Below are positions 40,601-49,836 of a stretch of DNA of 64,000 bases, one piece after another (the first letter of the stretch is position 1; the number at the start of each line of letters is the position of its first letter). A program made the position numbers and the translations under genes. The notes under the pieces were generated by a model, which was not told where the DNA came from, ran no database searches, and was given only the letters and a program-made list of their open reading frames with translations. Source of the stretch: Phoronis australis (taxonomy: Eukaryota > Phoronida > Phoronidae); assembly GCA_002633005.1 (NCBI GenBank), contig NMRA01000556.1, forward strand, positions 207,820 to 271,819, written 5' to 3'.

Positions 40601-43600
40601 TGGCATAAATAAAATGTATTATCAATCACATATCGGCAGATATTCTAAAGATTAAAACAGTAGAGAACACCAAATTTATACACGTGTATTTTAGAAGTAT
40701 ATTATAACAGTTGAGCGCAAGTAAAATGCCCTTTGGTTATGAAGCAACCTACAGAAATGTCCAAATTTGGATATACTAGGAATATTCAGAAATGGATTCT
40801 TACAAAACGTCCAGACACTATGTTTTATACACTGTCCACAAAATGCCCGAATGGCTTTCAAAATATGACTTCTATGATTTTCACCAAAAAAGTTACGTAA
40901 TACTAAAACTAAATGGTAATTTAGATAAATGAAACAACATTTTTGAGCTTTCATCGTGGCTATGTTTATCAAACGAAAGATGGTCGCGTTGTTGATAGTG
41001 TGATTTGTTATGGATGAACATTTCTTTTTTATTTTCATTAAGGTTTACTCCAAAGATCTCTGCCATGTATAATCACGTGACATGATTCATGGGAGATGAG
41101 CACTGCCTCAAAACTGAAGTTCCACAAGCTTTTTGCCCTAAAAAAGTAGTGTTACTGAATCAAATTAACTGAATGCACACACTTGTCGATATGGTCTCCC
41201 TTGAGTGTACAATTTTTAACGATGAGACACCCAAGCCACTTCCACTCAGATATCTGTGTACCTTTTAAAACGTCTAGGCATCTCATTTTGTGAAAAACAT
41301 GTAGGCTTAGTCACCAAATTATACCAAAAAACAAAAAAAACGAAAAACAACAATGGTGACAACAACAACGATATCAACAAAATAACAACAACAACAATAA
41401 CAATAACAACAACAAGAAGAACAACAATATTGGTAGTAATTTAGTAGAGTGCAAAATAAACAGAAAGAGTGCACAGTTAAGTCTAGGTTCATGTAAATGT
41501 AGATATATCTGTTACACAACGTTAATTAGTACAGTAGTAATCCTACGTGTTGTAGTAGAGCATATTTGTTATGAATACACAAAATATCAAGTANACTTGT
41601 GGAATCTGTGTCTCCACATTGCCGATATTTCCATCAGTAGTAGAGTATATTTGTTATGAATACACAAAATATCAAGTAGTACAATACTGTTCTCACACAT
41701 TTTAACTGCAAACGCACGTGCTTAATTTGGACGTAAACTAATGATGAAGCACGTATACTTGAGTGTACACGTATTGTAGTCCAAGGCGTACTGAGTGAGC
41801 ACTGAAAAATATATTCACTGCATTCTGCAAACCAAATGGCAGTGCGTATTTCTTTAAATGTTGGGGTGCACCATTGCATACATTTCGATATTGTTTTACT
41901 CAGTTTTTTCGCGTATATACTGGCAAATAATTGATTTCGAATACAGGCGTAGCTTCGAGTGTAGGGCCCATGCCTAAATATAGGCGCCGACCGTAAAAAT
42001 AAAACGCTGTGCTTATCAGTGATGGAATTTTGTAAGAAAGATATTTTAAATATCTTAGAAGGATTTAGATTTTTGATACTTCAGTGACTCTCGCCTTTTC
42101 TGCAAGACTAGTTAACTATCTTCATTCAATTTCCAATTAGCTAGCAAGCTGGCAATCTGGCGTCGGCTATCACAAGCTTCAACCCGTTGCTAATCAATAA
42201 ATTCATGGAAAGTCGTCACTTTCCGGAATATCGGCCACTCGGACTATTGAACCAACCTCCAACTATATTTTTGCATTTTGTGTGCGCTAAATAGTACGCC
42301 TCAATCTCGAAGAAATATTTTGAGCCTAACATCGCAGAAATTTAGCTTATTTAATAACCCGTCGTTTCTCAGTACGCTATATTCACAAAGTGAATTCCAA
42401 AATACTACCCACACTGCTTTGCGTGTCCGGTGGCGCCAGCTGAATGATTCATGAACTGCTGTCAACAATAAGATTCATTGATTGTTTACGTCCAATAAGT
42501 GCACTGTACATAAAATTTACGATTTTTGTATCTGGGCCTATGAAGTTATGTTTCTTGGCAAGTAAAAGGAACTAAAACCCAAAATAGGCGGGATGCGTAT
42601 ATATCGAATTCATTGTTAATCTTTCAAGAGGGTGTAAATTAGCTTTCTTGATTTTTTGATTTTGACCACTTGCGGTTACGAAAGTGGTCTCAAACCATTA
42701 CTTATTAAAAATAGGTGTCACTACTGTGCCTGGAAACATCTGGCAGCTCATTGGTGCTTTATACTGGAGCCTACAGAGGTCTACTTGTCACAAAGCGTCA
42801 TTTTATTCGCCATGCAAGGTCTCGAGCAGTTACGAATAGTCAGTTTGTTGCAAGAGTGTACATTGTATCGTTATATCTAACAGTGCGGTGCTAATTGCTT
42901 CGCGTGATATTGATGTTGTTAAAAAGGTGTTAAAAATAAATTTGTGTCCGAAGAGATGCCCTTACATGTACAGAAACACAGATATGTATCCACAATACAA
43001 ATATGTATCCACAATACAAATATGTATCCACAATACAAAGCGTCTCCGATGAGGTGGTTCTAACAAACGTGGGCGGCGTACCATTGGGGGGCTGGGGGGC
43101 TGTAGCCGCCCCACTTATTTCATTGCTGCGCCGCCCATGGACAAGGGCGGCGCACTCTTTAGGCGGCTGAGAGGCTATAGCCCTCCACTTATTTCAGTGC
43201 TGCGCCGCCCATGCAAACGTGCTGCGTGTGCGCTGCCGCCCTGTCCACTAAGCTCAGCGCGCTCAGTTAAAATTAGCATCTCCCGATTGATGATCGTTCG
43301 CGGAGTTCTCGGCCTTAGAGCACATGCATTTGCAAATAAAAACGTAGTGATCTCCTTTCAAGGCTTAGACGTTAGGCATTAACGGACGCCGGAAATTGTT
43401 CCAGTCTTGTTGGTTTGTACATAGTGCCGATTTTAAGTATCCATCAAACAAGCTACCCTCTGACACAGCGCCTCCTGTACTGAAAAGTGGTCCTGTCGTG
43501 ATGATGAACGACACACGGAATTCCGTGTGTGGCATTAATGTACATGTTTGGTCGGAAGTTCATCGATCACTTCGCCACCACTTGCACACTTTTGTGTACT

Positions 43601-46515
43601 TGTTTTAGTTTAACAACCGGGTAGGGTGCTCTTGTTTTTGTCTACTTCGATTACTGCCCGTTTTAATAAATTGCAAGTCTTCAAGTCAAAGGCGGTCGCC
43701 ATACTACGTAAACAGTAAACTGAAAGGGGTTTCCCAGATTTCAACCAATGGGAATGACTGAGTGTTATGACGTCGGTTTCATTACTTCAACCAATGAGAA
43801 GCCATTATAAACAACATTCCACAGTGCTACCTTTCGTAGTATTGTGAAAGAGTGTATCAAACAAGCGGGAAATGTAAAACACGTAGTCGGATGGCAGCAG
43901 TTTTGGGCCACATTTTTTAGAATCTGCAGGAAGATATTTGCTTTTATAATATAGTATCGACTTACATTATGCCTAGCGTTGGCAGGGAATTAATGGTTTC
44001 GCCCTGAAAGCTGCCGATTTTGCCACCTCTTTTCAGAGCCTCGCTTAATATTTCGGTTGAAGTGAAATGATTAAAATACGTGACAAAACGGAATTTGTGT
44101 CATCCTGTCTAGACTTTTCATTTCGTTCACAGTTTTCGGCACAATGGAAGAAAAGCAGCAAGTCTAGGACGTTTGCGCCGTCTAGCAAAATCCAGTGAAA
44201 CCTGGTCAGTGCGTCTCTTGGAGGTGATCGCTATTCGCGCATGTGCGAAATACAGTCATACTGGCAATTTTTCTCTATAATTTGAAAGTCATGTGACTAG
44301 CGGCCTGACTCAAGTCAGCAAATGGGCAGCCGGCAGATTGCATTCCTCTTGGATGTGAATTTGAGGCTTGAATAAAACCATAGATGATCGTTTGTTTCGC
44401 TATAATAAAAGCGTCGTGCGACCGGCTCAGTTGCTACCTGACATCTTTTGATAGATAGGAACCTCCTAACCGGCCTTAAGCCTGCATTTTCGTCATCATA
44501 AGCACGTGTATGTGAATAAAGCAGTAAGCATTGGTTTGGTAAGAACACATGCTTCGTATTAATGACGAAGCAACAGATTGTCCGGTGAACGCAACATGCT
44601 TTAAGTGTACATGTACGTTGACGGTGCTACAAAACCACTTGCTTAAACTCGGTATGTGGTTATAGTAATATAGTTATATGTTCGATTGGAAACACCTGTT
44701 AATAGTAGCCGGATACCACAAGTATGAGGAAAATGCCGATTGCAAATATCCCGAGGTTGTCACTGTTTGAAAACCATCAGAGGAAAAATGTCTGCACAAT
44801 TCCGGTCATTCTTATCCTTATCAATTCTAGTCATAATTTTGTAAGTCGTTATCGCCATCGGAATAGTTAGTATGACGATTGCTATCACAAGTGTTATCTT
44901 TCAGTATCGCTGGCTATTGCGTATAGGAGTGTACAACTAAAATTACGGTATTGTATGTCCTGGTCCCGAAGGAGAGGTTAACTCAACTTTAAACTAGCGC
45001 AAGTACTCAATACATGTACATGTATATGTCAACTGTTGGACTGCAAGGAACGTTTGTCTAAAAGAAAACGAATTTGCCTGGAATCACTTCTCTACATGTT
45101 GCGGTCGACGCGACCTTAGACTCTTGACTGTGTTTTCAAACTCGACCACTGTTTGATAAGCGACAGAGGGTAATAGACAAAACACGGCTACTTTCTCAAA
45201 CCCGTTTTAATTAGCGTGTTGTGTGTTTTCGCATATACTATAGAGAGTATCCGAATGAGCTTTTTTGAAGAATAACCTATTTCATGTTCGCATGACAACA
45301 TCAGTAACGTTTCGTGGTCCCGCGAATGTTTTTTTTGGCGAATGTACAATGTAGTTAATCTTCCTTCGAACGACCAATATCCGGCGTTATAAAAATGACT
45401 AACATTGTCACGCTGACCGCTTATCGACGACATCTTTAAACCATCCGCAATAGGCCTCATTTGTACGACATTATCAAACAATACAAATGAAATCAAACCA
45501 AATAAAGTTATCGATCGCTTTAATTGTCATTCATTTTTGACAATGATGATATGAAATATTTCCATCTGCAGTATTAATCGACATTATATGTCTGGAGTGT
45601 TAATTGTCACCTGTTCGAGTTAATCGCTATTTCAGAAGCATTAACTAAAGCCAACCATTTCAAATACAATGTGTGTTTGATGTTAACATCGGCACTACTA
45701 GACAGCCACGCCCAAGGCTGTCCTGTTCTTGTAACCCGTCGCTGCAAAACACAATGTATCAGACAGATCGGATAACCCGAAACGATGGAACGCTACCCAA
45801 AGCACAATACGGTTACAACAACCAGATTCAACTTATCGACATGGCTCAGAAACTTGACAAAAAAACAGCTGCTCGCCTCAATGGGAAAATGTTTGCTAGG
45901 GCCAGGTCCTCCGTCAAAGCCGAGTGAGCCCACACGTGACACTGTGCCGATTGTTATCTGACCAAACGAAAGACGGGATTGCGTTTAAGTGCAAAAGTGT
46001 GTGTATGGCATGTCACAATAATAGCCCTACAACTGAGCGCAAAACAATTGTGCGAAATACCTCTATAATGGCGTATTTTTTGCAGATCGCTGCTGCAAAC
46101 CAGTGTCACCCCCTAAGCAAGTTAGTGGCTCTTGAATTAGCCACTCCAAGTTATGCAAGCAAGATGTTGTCAACTTCCAAGCAACGTGTACATTATGACC
46201 GCTCCATTAAACAGCTAGAAATTCAGGGTTCTGGGCTGCTTTCTGTAGACTTTAGGAAACCACGACTGAAGCTGGGGCAATCACGTACTTCGTTTGTAAT
46301 TCATGGCTACATCTCGCGAATGCATGCGTGATCTTGCGTTTCTGCGAGTTTGTTGCGTCCACGGGACGTTTGTTTCTTTCGTATTATGTAAAATGGTCCT
46401 TTATCGTGATAGAAAACTTACCATTCTCTCCCTGAGCTTGGGCAGTGAAGCCGTCAAAAATATTGAACACCGTCCCAATGGTCAGCAAAATGAAGGTATT
46501 CATTATTATTGTCAT
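19590..46515 (-). CDS. PAN(x4)-CUB(x2) type I membrane receptor, ten exons, 735 aa
   Basis: Exons in order are 46515-46422, 30955-30713, 30431-30189, 29029-28760, 26595-26450, 25745-25527, 22969-22735, 22095-21550, 20975-20846 and 19671-19590. All junctions are GT/AG, all phases agree and the 2208-base frame is open to TGA. The protein has a signal peptide (about 1-25), four PAN/apple domains (about 32-360), CUB1 (about 365-483), CUB2 (about 487-610), a Ser/Thr-rich stalk (about 612-665), a transmembrane helix (about 682-705) and a short basic tail. PAN and CUB domains bind proteins or carbohydrates outside the cell. A cell-surface recognition or adhesion role is inferred, and the ligand is unknown. 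The joining of exon 1 across a 15.5-kb intron is the weakest link, because another PAN exon of phase 1-1 could have been missed. I do not know a named orthologue. Confidence 0.75.
20846..20975 (-). CDS. Receptor exon 9: transmembrane helix
   Basis: The exon is 130 bases, entering in phase 1 and leaving in phase 2, residues 666-708. A short Pro-rich linker leads to a helix of about 24 residues (TLLAVLITLIAIVVC and on to AMFLCC), then KYRR as stop-transfer. The acceptor is TTTGTTAAAG and the donor GTAAGT. It is too short to appear as a long open frame. Confidence 0.85.
21550..22095 (-). CDS. Receptor exon 8: CUB2 and Ser/Thr stalk
   Basis: The exon is 546 bases, phase 1-1, residues 484-665. 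CUB2 is complete in one exon: C487, GGEFASPDWPRAYP, RCNWLI, NCSRFHDQLTLYDG, TYCGS, LRVTL and GFHAKY. A stalk of about 55 residues follows, rich in Thr, Ser and Glu with an NIT sequon, suited to O-glycosylation. The acceptor is TTTCTTTCAG and the donor GTACGG. Confidence 0.9.
22735..22969 (-). CDS. Receptor exon 7: second half of CUB1
   Basis: The exon is 235 bases, entering in phase 0 and leaving in phase 1, residues 406-483. It encodes VIHFIFVHIDFG, SACSPENDHLIL, SKETCISP and a final GFHAFYAA, the usual end of a CUB fold (GFxxxY/F). The acceptor is TCACACAG and the donor GTGAGC. Confidence 0.85.
22970..25526 (-). other. Receptor intron between CUB1 halves
   Basis: The intron is 2.6 kb and contains the TIR-bounded element at 23486-24617. 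No further exon is seen. Confidence 0.7.
23486..24617. mobile_element. Non-autonomous TIR element with CRE-like sites in its arms
   Basis: The left arm (23486-23536) and right arm (24545-24617) are inverted copies: TGCGAGTTT at the outer end and TGTGACGTCAC with GGGGCAAAA inside. The element of about 1.1 kb has no transposase frame. Each arm holds the palindrome TGACGTCA, the CREB/ATF site. Confidence 0.6.
25527..25745 (-). CDS. Receptor exon 6: end of PAN4 and first half of CUB1
   Basis: The exon is 219 bases, phase 0-0, residues 333-405. It starts with VIGGKCRLSS, completing PAN4. CUB1 opens with LDCGGNLT, followed by VASPNWPRQY and CVWNI. The donor chosen is AAG|GTATTC. Reading on without splicing gives a stop and no CUB core, whereas splicing gives a continuous CUB domain. 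Confidence 0.85.
26172..26198. repeat. (AAAAT)n microsatellite
   Basis: Five tandem AAAAT units lie in the receptor intron between exons 5 and 6. Confidence 0.9.
26450..26595 (-). CDS. Receptor exon 5: first half of PAN/apple domain 4
   Basis: The exon is 146 bases, entering in phase 1 and leaving in phase 0, residues 284-332. It holds TELCARHC and FICRSFDYE. The domain continues in the next exon with VIGGKCRLSS. The intron falls inside the domain, unlike the other three PAN domains. The acceptor is CCTTTGCAG and the donor GTAATG. Confidence 0.85.
26596..28759 (-). other. Receptor intron between PAN3 and PAN4
   Basis: The intron is 2.2 kb. I see no exon with PAN features and no clear repeat. 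Confidence 0.6.
28760..29029 (-). CDS. Receptor exon 4: PAN/apple domain 3
   Basis: The exon is 270 bases, phase 1-1, residues 194-283. The core is LTTCAQRC, FKCMSLDY and RRCYLSY, with a sequon at NFT and another at NIS. The acceptor is CATTTTTCAG and the donor GTAAGC. Confidence 0.85.
29030..30188 (-). other. Receptor intron between PAN2 and PAN3
   Basis: The intron is 1.2 kb. A GTGACGTCAT site lies near 29850. No exon is seen. Confidence 0.6.
30189..30431 (-). CDS. Receptor exon 3: PAN/apple domain 2
   Basis: The exon is 243 bases, phase 1-1, residues 113-193, the same length as exon 2. The core is VEECARHC, FTCRGFDY and KDCWLTD. The acceptor is TTGTTTCCAG and the donor GTCAGT. Equal length and phase suggest duplication of a domain-sized exon. 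Confidence 0.85.
30713..30955 (-). CDS. Receptor exon 2: PAN/apple domain 1
   Basis: The exon is 243 bases, phase 1-1, residues 32-112. The acceptor TAATTTTCAG is followed by ESQLRFRSLFVRVPDQRISL. The PAN core is IESCARSC, FECKSFDF and RQCRLH, with the usual Cys spacing and the Cys-Lys-Ser-Phe-Asp block. The donor is GTAAGT. Confidence 0.85.
37658..37728 (-). mobile_element. tRNA-derived SINE fragment
   Basis: On the - strand there is a perfect pol III B box (GGTTCGATTCC, 37683-37673) preceded at the right distance by an A-box-like TAGCCAGCAGAGCG (37715-37702). The flanks do not form an acceptor stem, so this is a SINE head or tRNA pseudogene and not a functional tRNA. Confidence 0.55.
39912..40055 (+). 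repeat. Dispersed repeat, copy A
   Basis: It shares GGATGGCAG, AGTTTTGGACCACA and a later CTCTTTCGAAGCCTGGCTT block, in the same order, with 43889-44046. The copies are clearly diverged. Family unknown. Confidence 0.6.
40085..40145. repeat. Trinucleotide (CAT/GTT)n microsatellite
   Basis: Imperfect trinucleotide repeats of TCAT/TGTT type. Confidence 0.85.
41328..41427. repeat. (AAC)n-rich microsatellite
   Basis: Imperfect AAC/ACA repeats with interruptions. Any open frame here is low-complexity Asn/Thr and not a gene. Confidence 0.85.
41549..41680. repeat. Short direct duplication around an N
   Basis: The block GTAGTAGAG to AATATCAAGTA (about 45 bases) occurs before the N at 41594 and again from about 41637. 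This is the same pattern as at 7102, so it may be a contig join. Confidence 0.6.
42982..43038. repeat. 19-bp tandem repeat, three perfect copies
   Basis: The unit ATATGTATCCACAATACAA is repeated three times without change. Confidence 0.97.
43071..43214. repeat. 74-bp GC-rich tandem duplication
   Basis: Two units each carry GGGCGGCG, a GCTRTAGCC hairpin and CACTTATTTCA, and end in GCTGCGCCGCCCATG. They are locally GC-rich in an AT-rich setting. Confidence 0.8.
43889..44046 (+). repeat. Dispersed repeat, copy B
   Basis: Diverged copy of 39912-40055 in the same orientation. Confidence 0.6.
45649..45927 (+). CDS. Uncharacterised open frame, possibly coding
   Basis: The frame is open from 45649 to TGA at 45925-45927 (about 92 codons). 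Its second half has protein-like composition: YQTDRITRNDGTLPKAQYGY, then IDMAQKLDKKTAARLNGKMF. There is no good acceptor, no signal peptide and no domain I recognise. It lies about 0.5 kb inside the receptor gene's first intron, on the opposite strand. It could be an exon of a nested gene, a retrocopy fragment or chance. Confidence 0.25.
   Translation, partial: SQPFQIQCVFDVNIGTTRQPRPRLSCSCNPSLQNTMYQTDRITRNDGTLPKAQYGYNNQIQLIDMAQKLDKKTAARLNGKMFARARSSVKAE
46422..46515 (-). CDS. Receptor exon 1: signal peptide
   Basis: The start is the ATG at 46515, with a second ATG 12 bases on. It encodes MTIIMNTFILLTIGTVFNIF and then DGFTAQAQGEN, a good signal peptide with cleavage near Ala25. The donor GAATG|GTAAGT is a full consensus and leaves one base, as required by exon 2. 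It is 15.5 kb from exon 2. The assignment to this gene rests on strand, phase and the receptor's need for a signal peptide. Confidence 0.6.
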
Positions 46516-46987
46516 TGCACTGGGACACACGTCCGTGTTCATATCCACCATCAAATTCTTCAGCACTGGCAAACCACTCGTCGATGACACAGAGCAATTA
46601 TCCAATTTGCATTTTCTGAGTACTCCTCTTTGCACTTTCCTTAACGGTCGCTAACTGAAAGCAAATCGAAATTTGAGAATTTGATTATAATTTCAACAAT
46701 ATATTGAAGTATAATCGTATTCACAAATGAAAGGAATATGTAATCCATATGCCAATATTCGTCGCTGCGAGCGTCGATAACGAGAATCATTCGTAAAGTA
46801 TAGCACGAGGGTCCGGCAGGAAATTACAATCGATAAATTTTGCACACGATAACTGAGTCCATGCTAATAATTTTTAAAAACGTAGAGATGATTCAATACA
46901 CTATTCTTAGAACTCCATGAATAGAGCACAATGTAAAGAAATACGCAACACTACTGAGTTGACCAGACAACGCAATTCCAGTGAAAG

Positions 46988-46998
46988 TGCGCATGCGC
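46988..46998. promoter_or_regulatory. Perfect NRF-1-type palindrome upstream of the receptor gene
   Basis: TGCGCATGCGC is the exact nuclear respiratory factor 1 consensus palindrome. It lies 473 bases upstream of the receptor start codon and is flanked by GAAAG/CTTTC. A YY1-like AATATGGCGGC lies at about 47338. Both are classic proximal promoter motifs, so the receptor promoter is probably here, and the region could be bidirectional. Confidence 0.45.
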
Positions 46999-47765
46999 TT
47001 TCGCTTTCAGAAATTCTGGTATTTGGACGACAATGCCAGACGCAAATTCACTCGGTTTAGTGATCAGGATGATCACTTTTGATATTGGACCAGATCTTAC
47101 GGCTTTGTTCAAATAGACAATACAGTCCGCATACCGAACGCGTCAAGTATTCTGACTGCTAAGCCTGCGTTGCAGGTTTAAGATATTCTTCGCACAAATT
47201 TAGAACATGAAGAGTTTCGCGAGTCGAAATATATATTAACTAGAATATATACATTTCGTAAATTTAAACCATGTTTGTGTTTTCCTTATTTGACAATTCA
47301 TTTTTATGTTTGTAAAAGTGAGCGGGGTTTCCGCGGAATATGGCGGCAGTTGAGTGACTTCCCATAATGCATGAGCCAGATGTGACTCACTACCGACGAC
47401 GGCCTTTTTAGGTGGTGGCCTGGTACGCCACCATAAACAAAAACTGAACTAGAAAACTCGTGTCAAATTTAATTGATTTTGGAATTATCTGCCCTTGTGT
47501 TCAATGAGCATTATTTGATTTTAATTTCGACTGAGATAGCTTGTGTTGATATCTATGTGACGAAAAGGTTTAACTAAAATGAAGCCGAAAGAGTATGTTT
47601 AAGTCATTTTGTGTACAATTTGGGCGCAGTATAGTGTGACTATTATGTAGATATCGTGGACGTGTACGCGTTGCGTGACGAGTCTTGTTCTGTTTTGAAA
47701 GTTTTTGATATTCCGAGATATTATAACATTTCTAAACCCGGGTTTAACCTTTAGACTCTAACTGG

Positions 47766-47885
47766 AGCTCGAATGTATTTTTGGCATTTTCTGTTCTACG
47801 TTTGTACAAACTCGAGATAAGTGACTATTATTGGATGCTCAAGTGCATATAGGCTTACGTCGATAACTGTCTAATTCTAGTTTGG
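47766..47885 (+). repeat. Diverged third copy of the 6069/7103 repeat element
   Basis: It aligns with 6081-6200: TTTGGCATTTTCT, AACTCGAGATAAGTGACTATTATT, then TGCTC and CTTACG in order. This shows that the left part of the 1-kb duplication contains a dispersed element. Confidence 0.65.
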
Positions 47886-49095
47886 ACATGCTGAACCCGG
47901 CAAAAAGAACGAGTCTGGACTCAGGCGTTGAAATATTTAGCAAACTGAGGTTTTTTGCAGTCCGTATACTTTTTAGTTTGCATGCCATTAATAAATTAAA
48001 TTCCATCGCGAAGTACCACATATTCAACGCCCATGTTTATGCAATGAATTTATGGTCAGCACTTGTGATTTGCCAAGACAAACGTCGATTTCAGCAGATC
48101 CACTCTTATTACGAAATTGGTTGTTCCAATTATCGTTGTCGTTCTGACACACGAAGAACAAATCAGAGACAATTGACCTCTAAGTTGATACACATTAAAT
48201 TCAAATTTGGCTCTTGTCGTGCAACCAAACGCAAAATTGTATTTATTCTGTTCCCAGTATATTCAGGGTTGCCAGATGCTATTTTTTCTGACAACCACGT
48301 ACGTTCAATTTTGGAGCACATTTGAAAGTGACGATGGTGTTATTAAAATTCTAACGATTTGGAACGTTAGCCCCGATTTCTGGAGGTCCACAACTGAATC
48401 AGCATTCATACTTTTAGTTAGGTTGTGATATCAAACAATGTTGCTATAAAACGCAATTTGTGAGATAAACGCAGCTTCTTTCAAAAATCTGAAAATGTCT
48501 GCGTCTCAACAACCCTGTGCAATGTACGTTCACATACTCATAGCATATATGCATGCAATCATTTTCAATCGTTGTTTTCGCTCCTTGCTGTCTAATTTAA
48601 GGTAAACCTGCATTTTATTGTAGAGCACAAAGTAACAATCGACTTGTTGAATTCTCTACCTGGTTGTTCACCTCCTTGGTGCGCAAGAGCTACTCATGTC
48701 TAACGCGAAATCATCGACTTGTGCATTATTCTGGCGGGATCAGCATTGCACAGTTTATTTATGACGCCTGAGGAGGGGAAGCAACGCTGAGCGTGGCATT
48801 TGGAAAATTTCTAGTGCGTAAACAAGAACTTAGAAACCTGTTCTTCAAACGCCAATCAAGCGTCGTGAAATAGAGGTAGATGGATTATTTCGTGTTTTTA
48901 TTGTTGCGAAAAACACTGTTCACTCTCCACTTGGCAGGGACAAGGGAACTTAAACGAGTTAAATTTCCTAAACCTGTTAAACGCACTGGTGACGGATTCC
49001 AGGCGCATCGCATTCCTGGAGAATGCAAACTTGGTATAGTCCGCCTTGCGGGATGGAGGCGGGGCTGATTCCGTTCATGCATTGTTCAACTTTGT

Positions 49096-49285
49096 GAACT
49101 CATCTAGTATCGCTTGTGCATACACATGTATTTGAACACATCTAGTATCGATAGTGCATGCACATGTATTTGAACACATCTAGTATCGCAAGTGCTTGCA
49201 AATGTATTTGAACACATCTAGTATCGCAAGTGCTTGCACATGTATTTGAACACATCTAGTATCGCTAGTGCATGCACATGTATGT
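49096..49285. repeat. 38-bp minisatellite, five copies
   Basis: Units of the form GAACACATCTAGTATCG, then AAGTGCTTGCACATGTATTT, with few differences between copies. Confidence 0.95.
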
Positions 49286-49574
49286 GCACTACTTGTAAGA
49301 AAGACATCTTTCAAGTTAATTAATGTTAAATATCAAAACTAAATGATGATGTAGAAGCGACATAACACATTAGACGAAATAAATTTACAAAATACTTAAT
49401 GCTATACTTGACATAGCCCCACAAACGGCCACAAGGCCACACGTAAAATATCACCAGTTTTAAGAGGAAGGATTGGCAAAACCAACAGATTAATAGCGTA
49501 GCTTTTTAAAATCATGCTCAAATTGTTCAAAATGTCCCCCTCAGAGAAACAAAAACTACTAAAAAGTAAGAAAA

Positions 49575-49836
49575 CGTAGCACGTGAATGTTAAAGAGACA
49601 GAGTAGCTCCGTACTCCCGTTTGGGAGACCCGGGTTCGAATCTTGGCTTTACTGGCTGACAATCGAGAATTGCACAAAAGTGTCTTCTACTCCTCCGTCT
49701 TACTAGTGAATGTATGCAAGGGATTGAAAAAGAATGCAAAAGCGATTTCCGGGGATGTGTTTTAAAAAATCTTAGTAAAAGGTCCACATTCTCAAAAATT
49801 CGAGCCCCCATGTTTTATGCTGGGTGCACACGTTAA
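49575..49836 (+). mobile_element. tRNA-derived SINE-like element
   Basis: A B-box-like GGTTCGAATCT lies at about 49632 after a tRNA-like GGGAGACCC. The 3' part (49765-49836) matches the right end of the MITE at 55236-55402, ending in GCTGGGTGCACACG. The sequence ACGTGAATG on the left and ACGTTAATG on the right may be a decayed target-site duplication. Open frames on either strand are not treated as genes. Confidence 0.5.

Larger units (their letters stand above)
30956..46421 (-). other. 15.5-kb first intron of the receptor gene
   Basis: I searched this stretch for further PAN-like exons (Cys pairs followed by FxCxSFDY) and saw none on the - strand. It holds a tRNA-like SINE piece (37658-37728), trinucleotide microsatellites, a dispersed repeat pair (39912 and 43889), short tandem repeats near 43 kb and a possible contig join (N at 41594). 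The rest is AT-rich with no supported gene. Confidence 0.5.

Noticed and set aside
45924-46331. 135-codon + strand open frame
   Set aside because: It starts within the end of another frame, lacks splice signals, and has no domain that I recognise.
47882-48325. 147-codon + strand open frame
   Set aside because: It begins in the dispersed repeat copy at 47766-47885, overlaps another frame and has no domain or coding-like composition.
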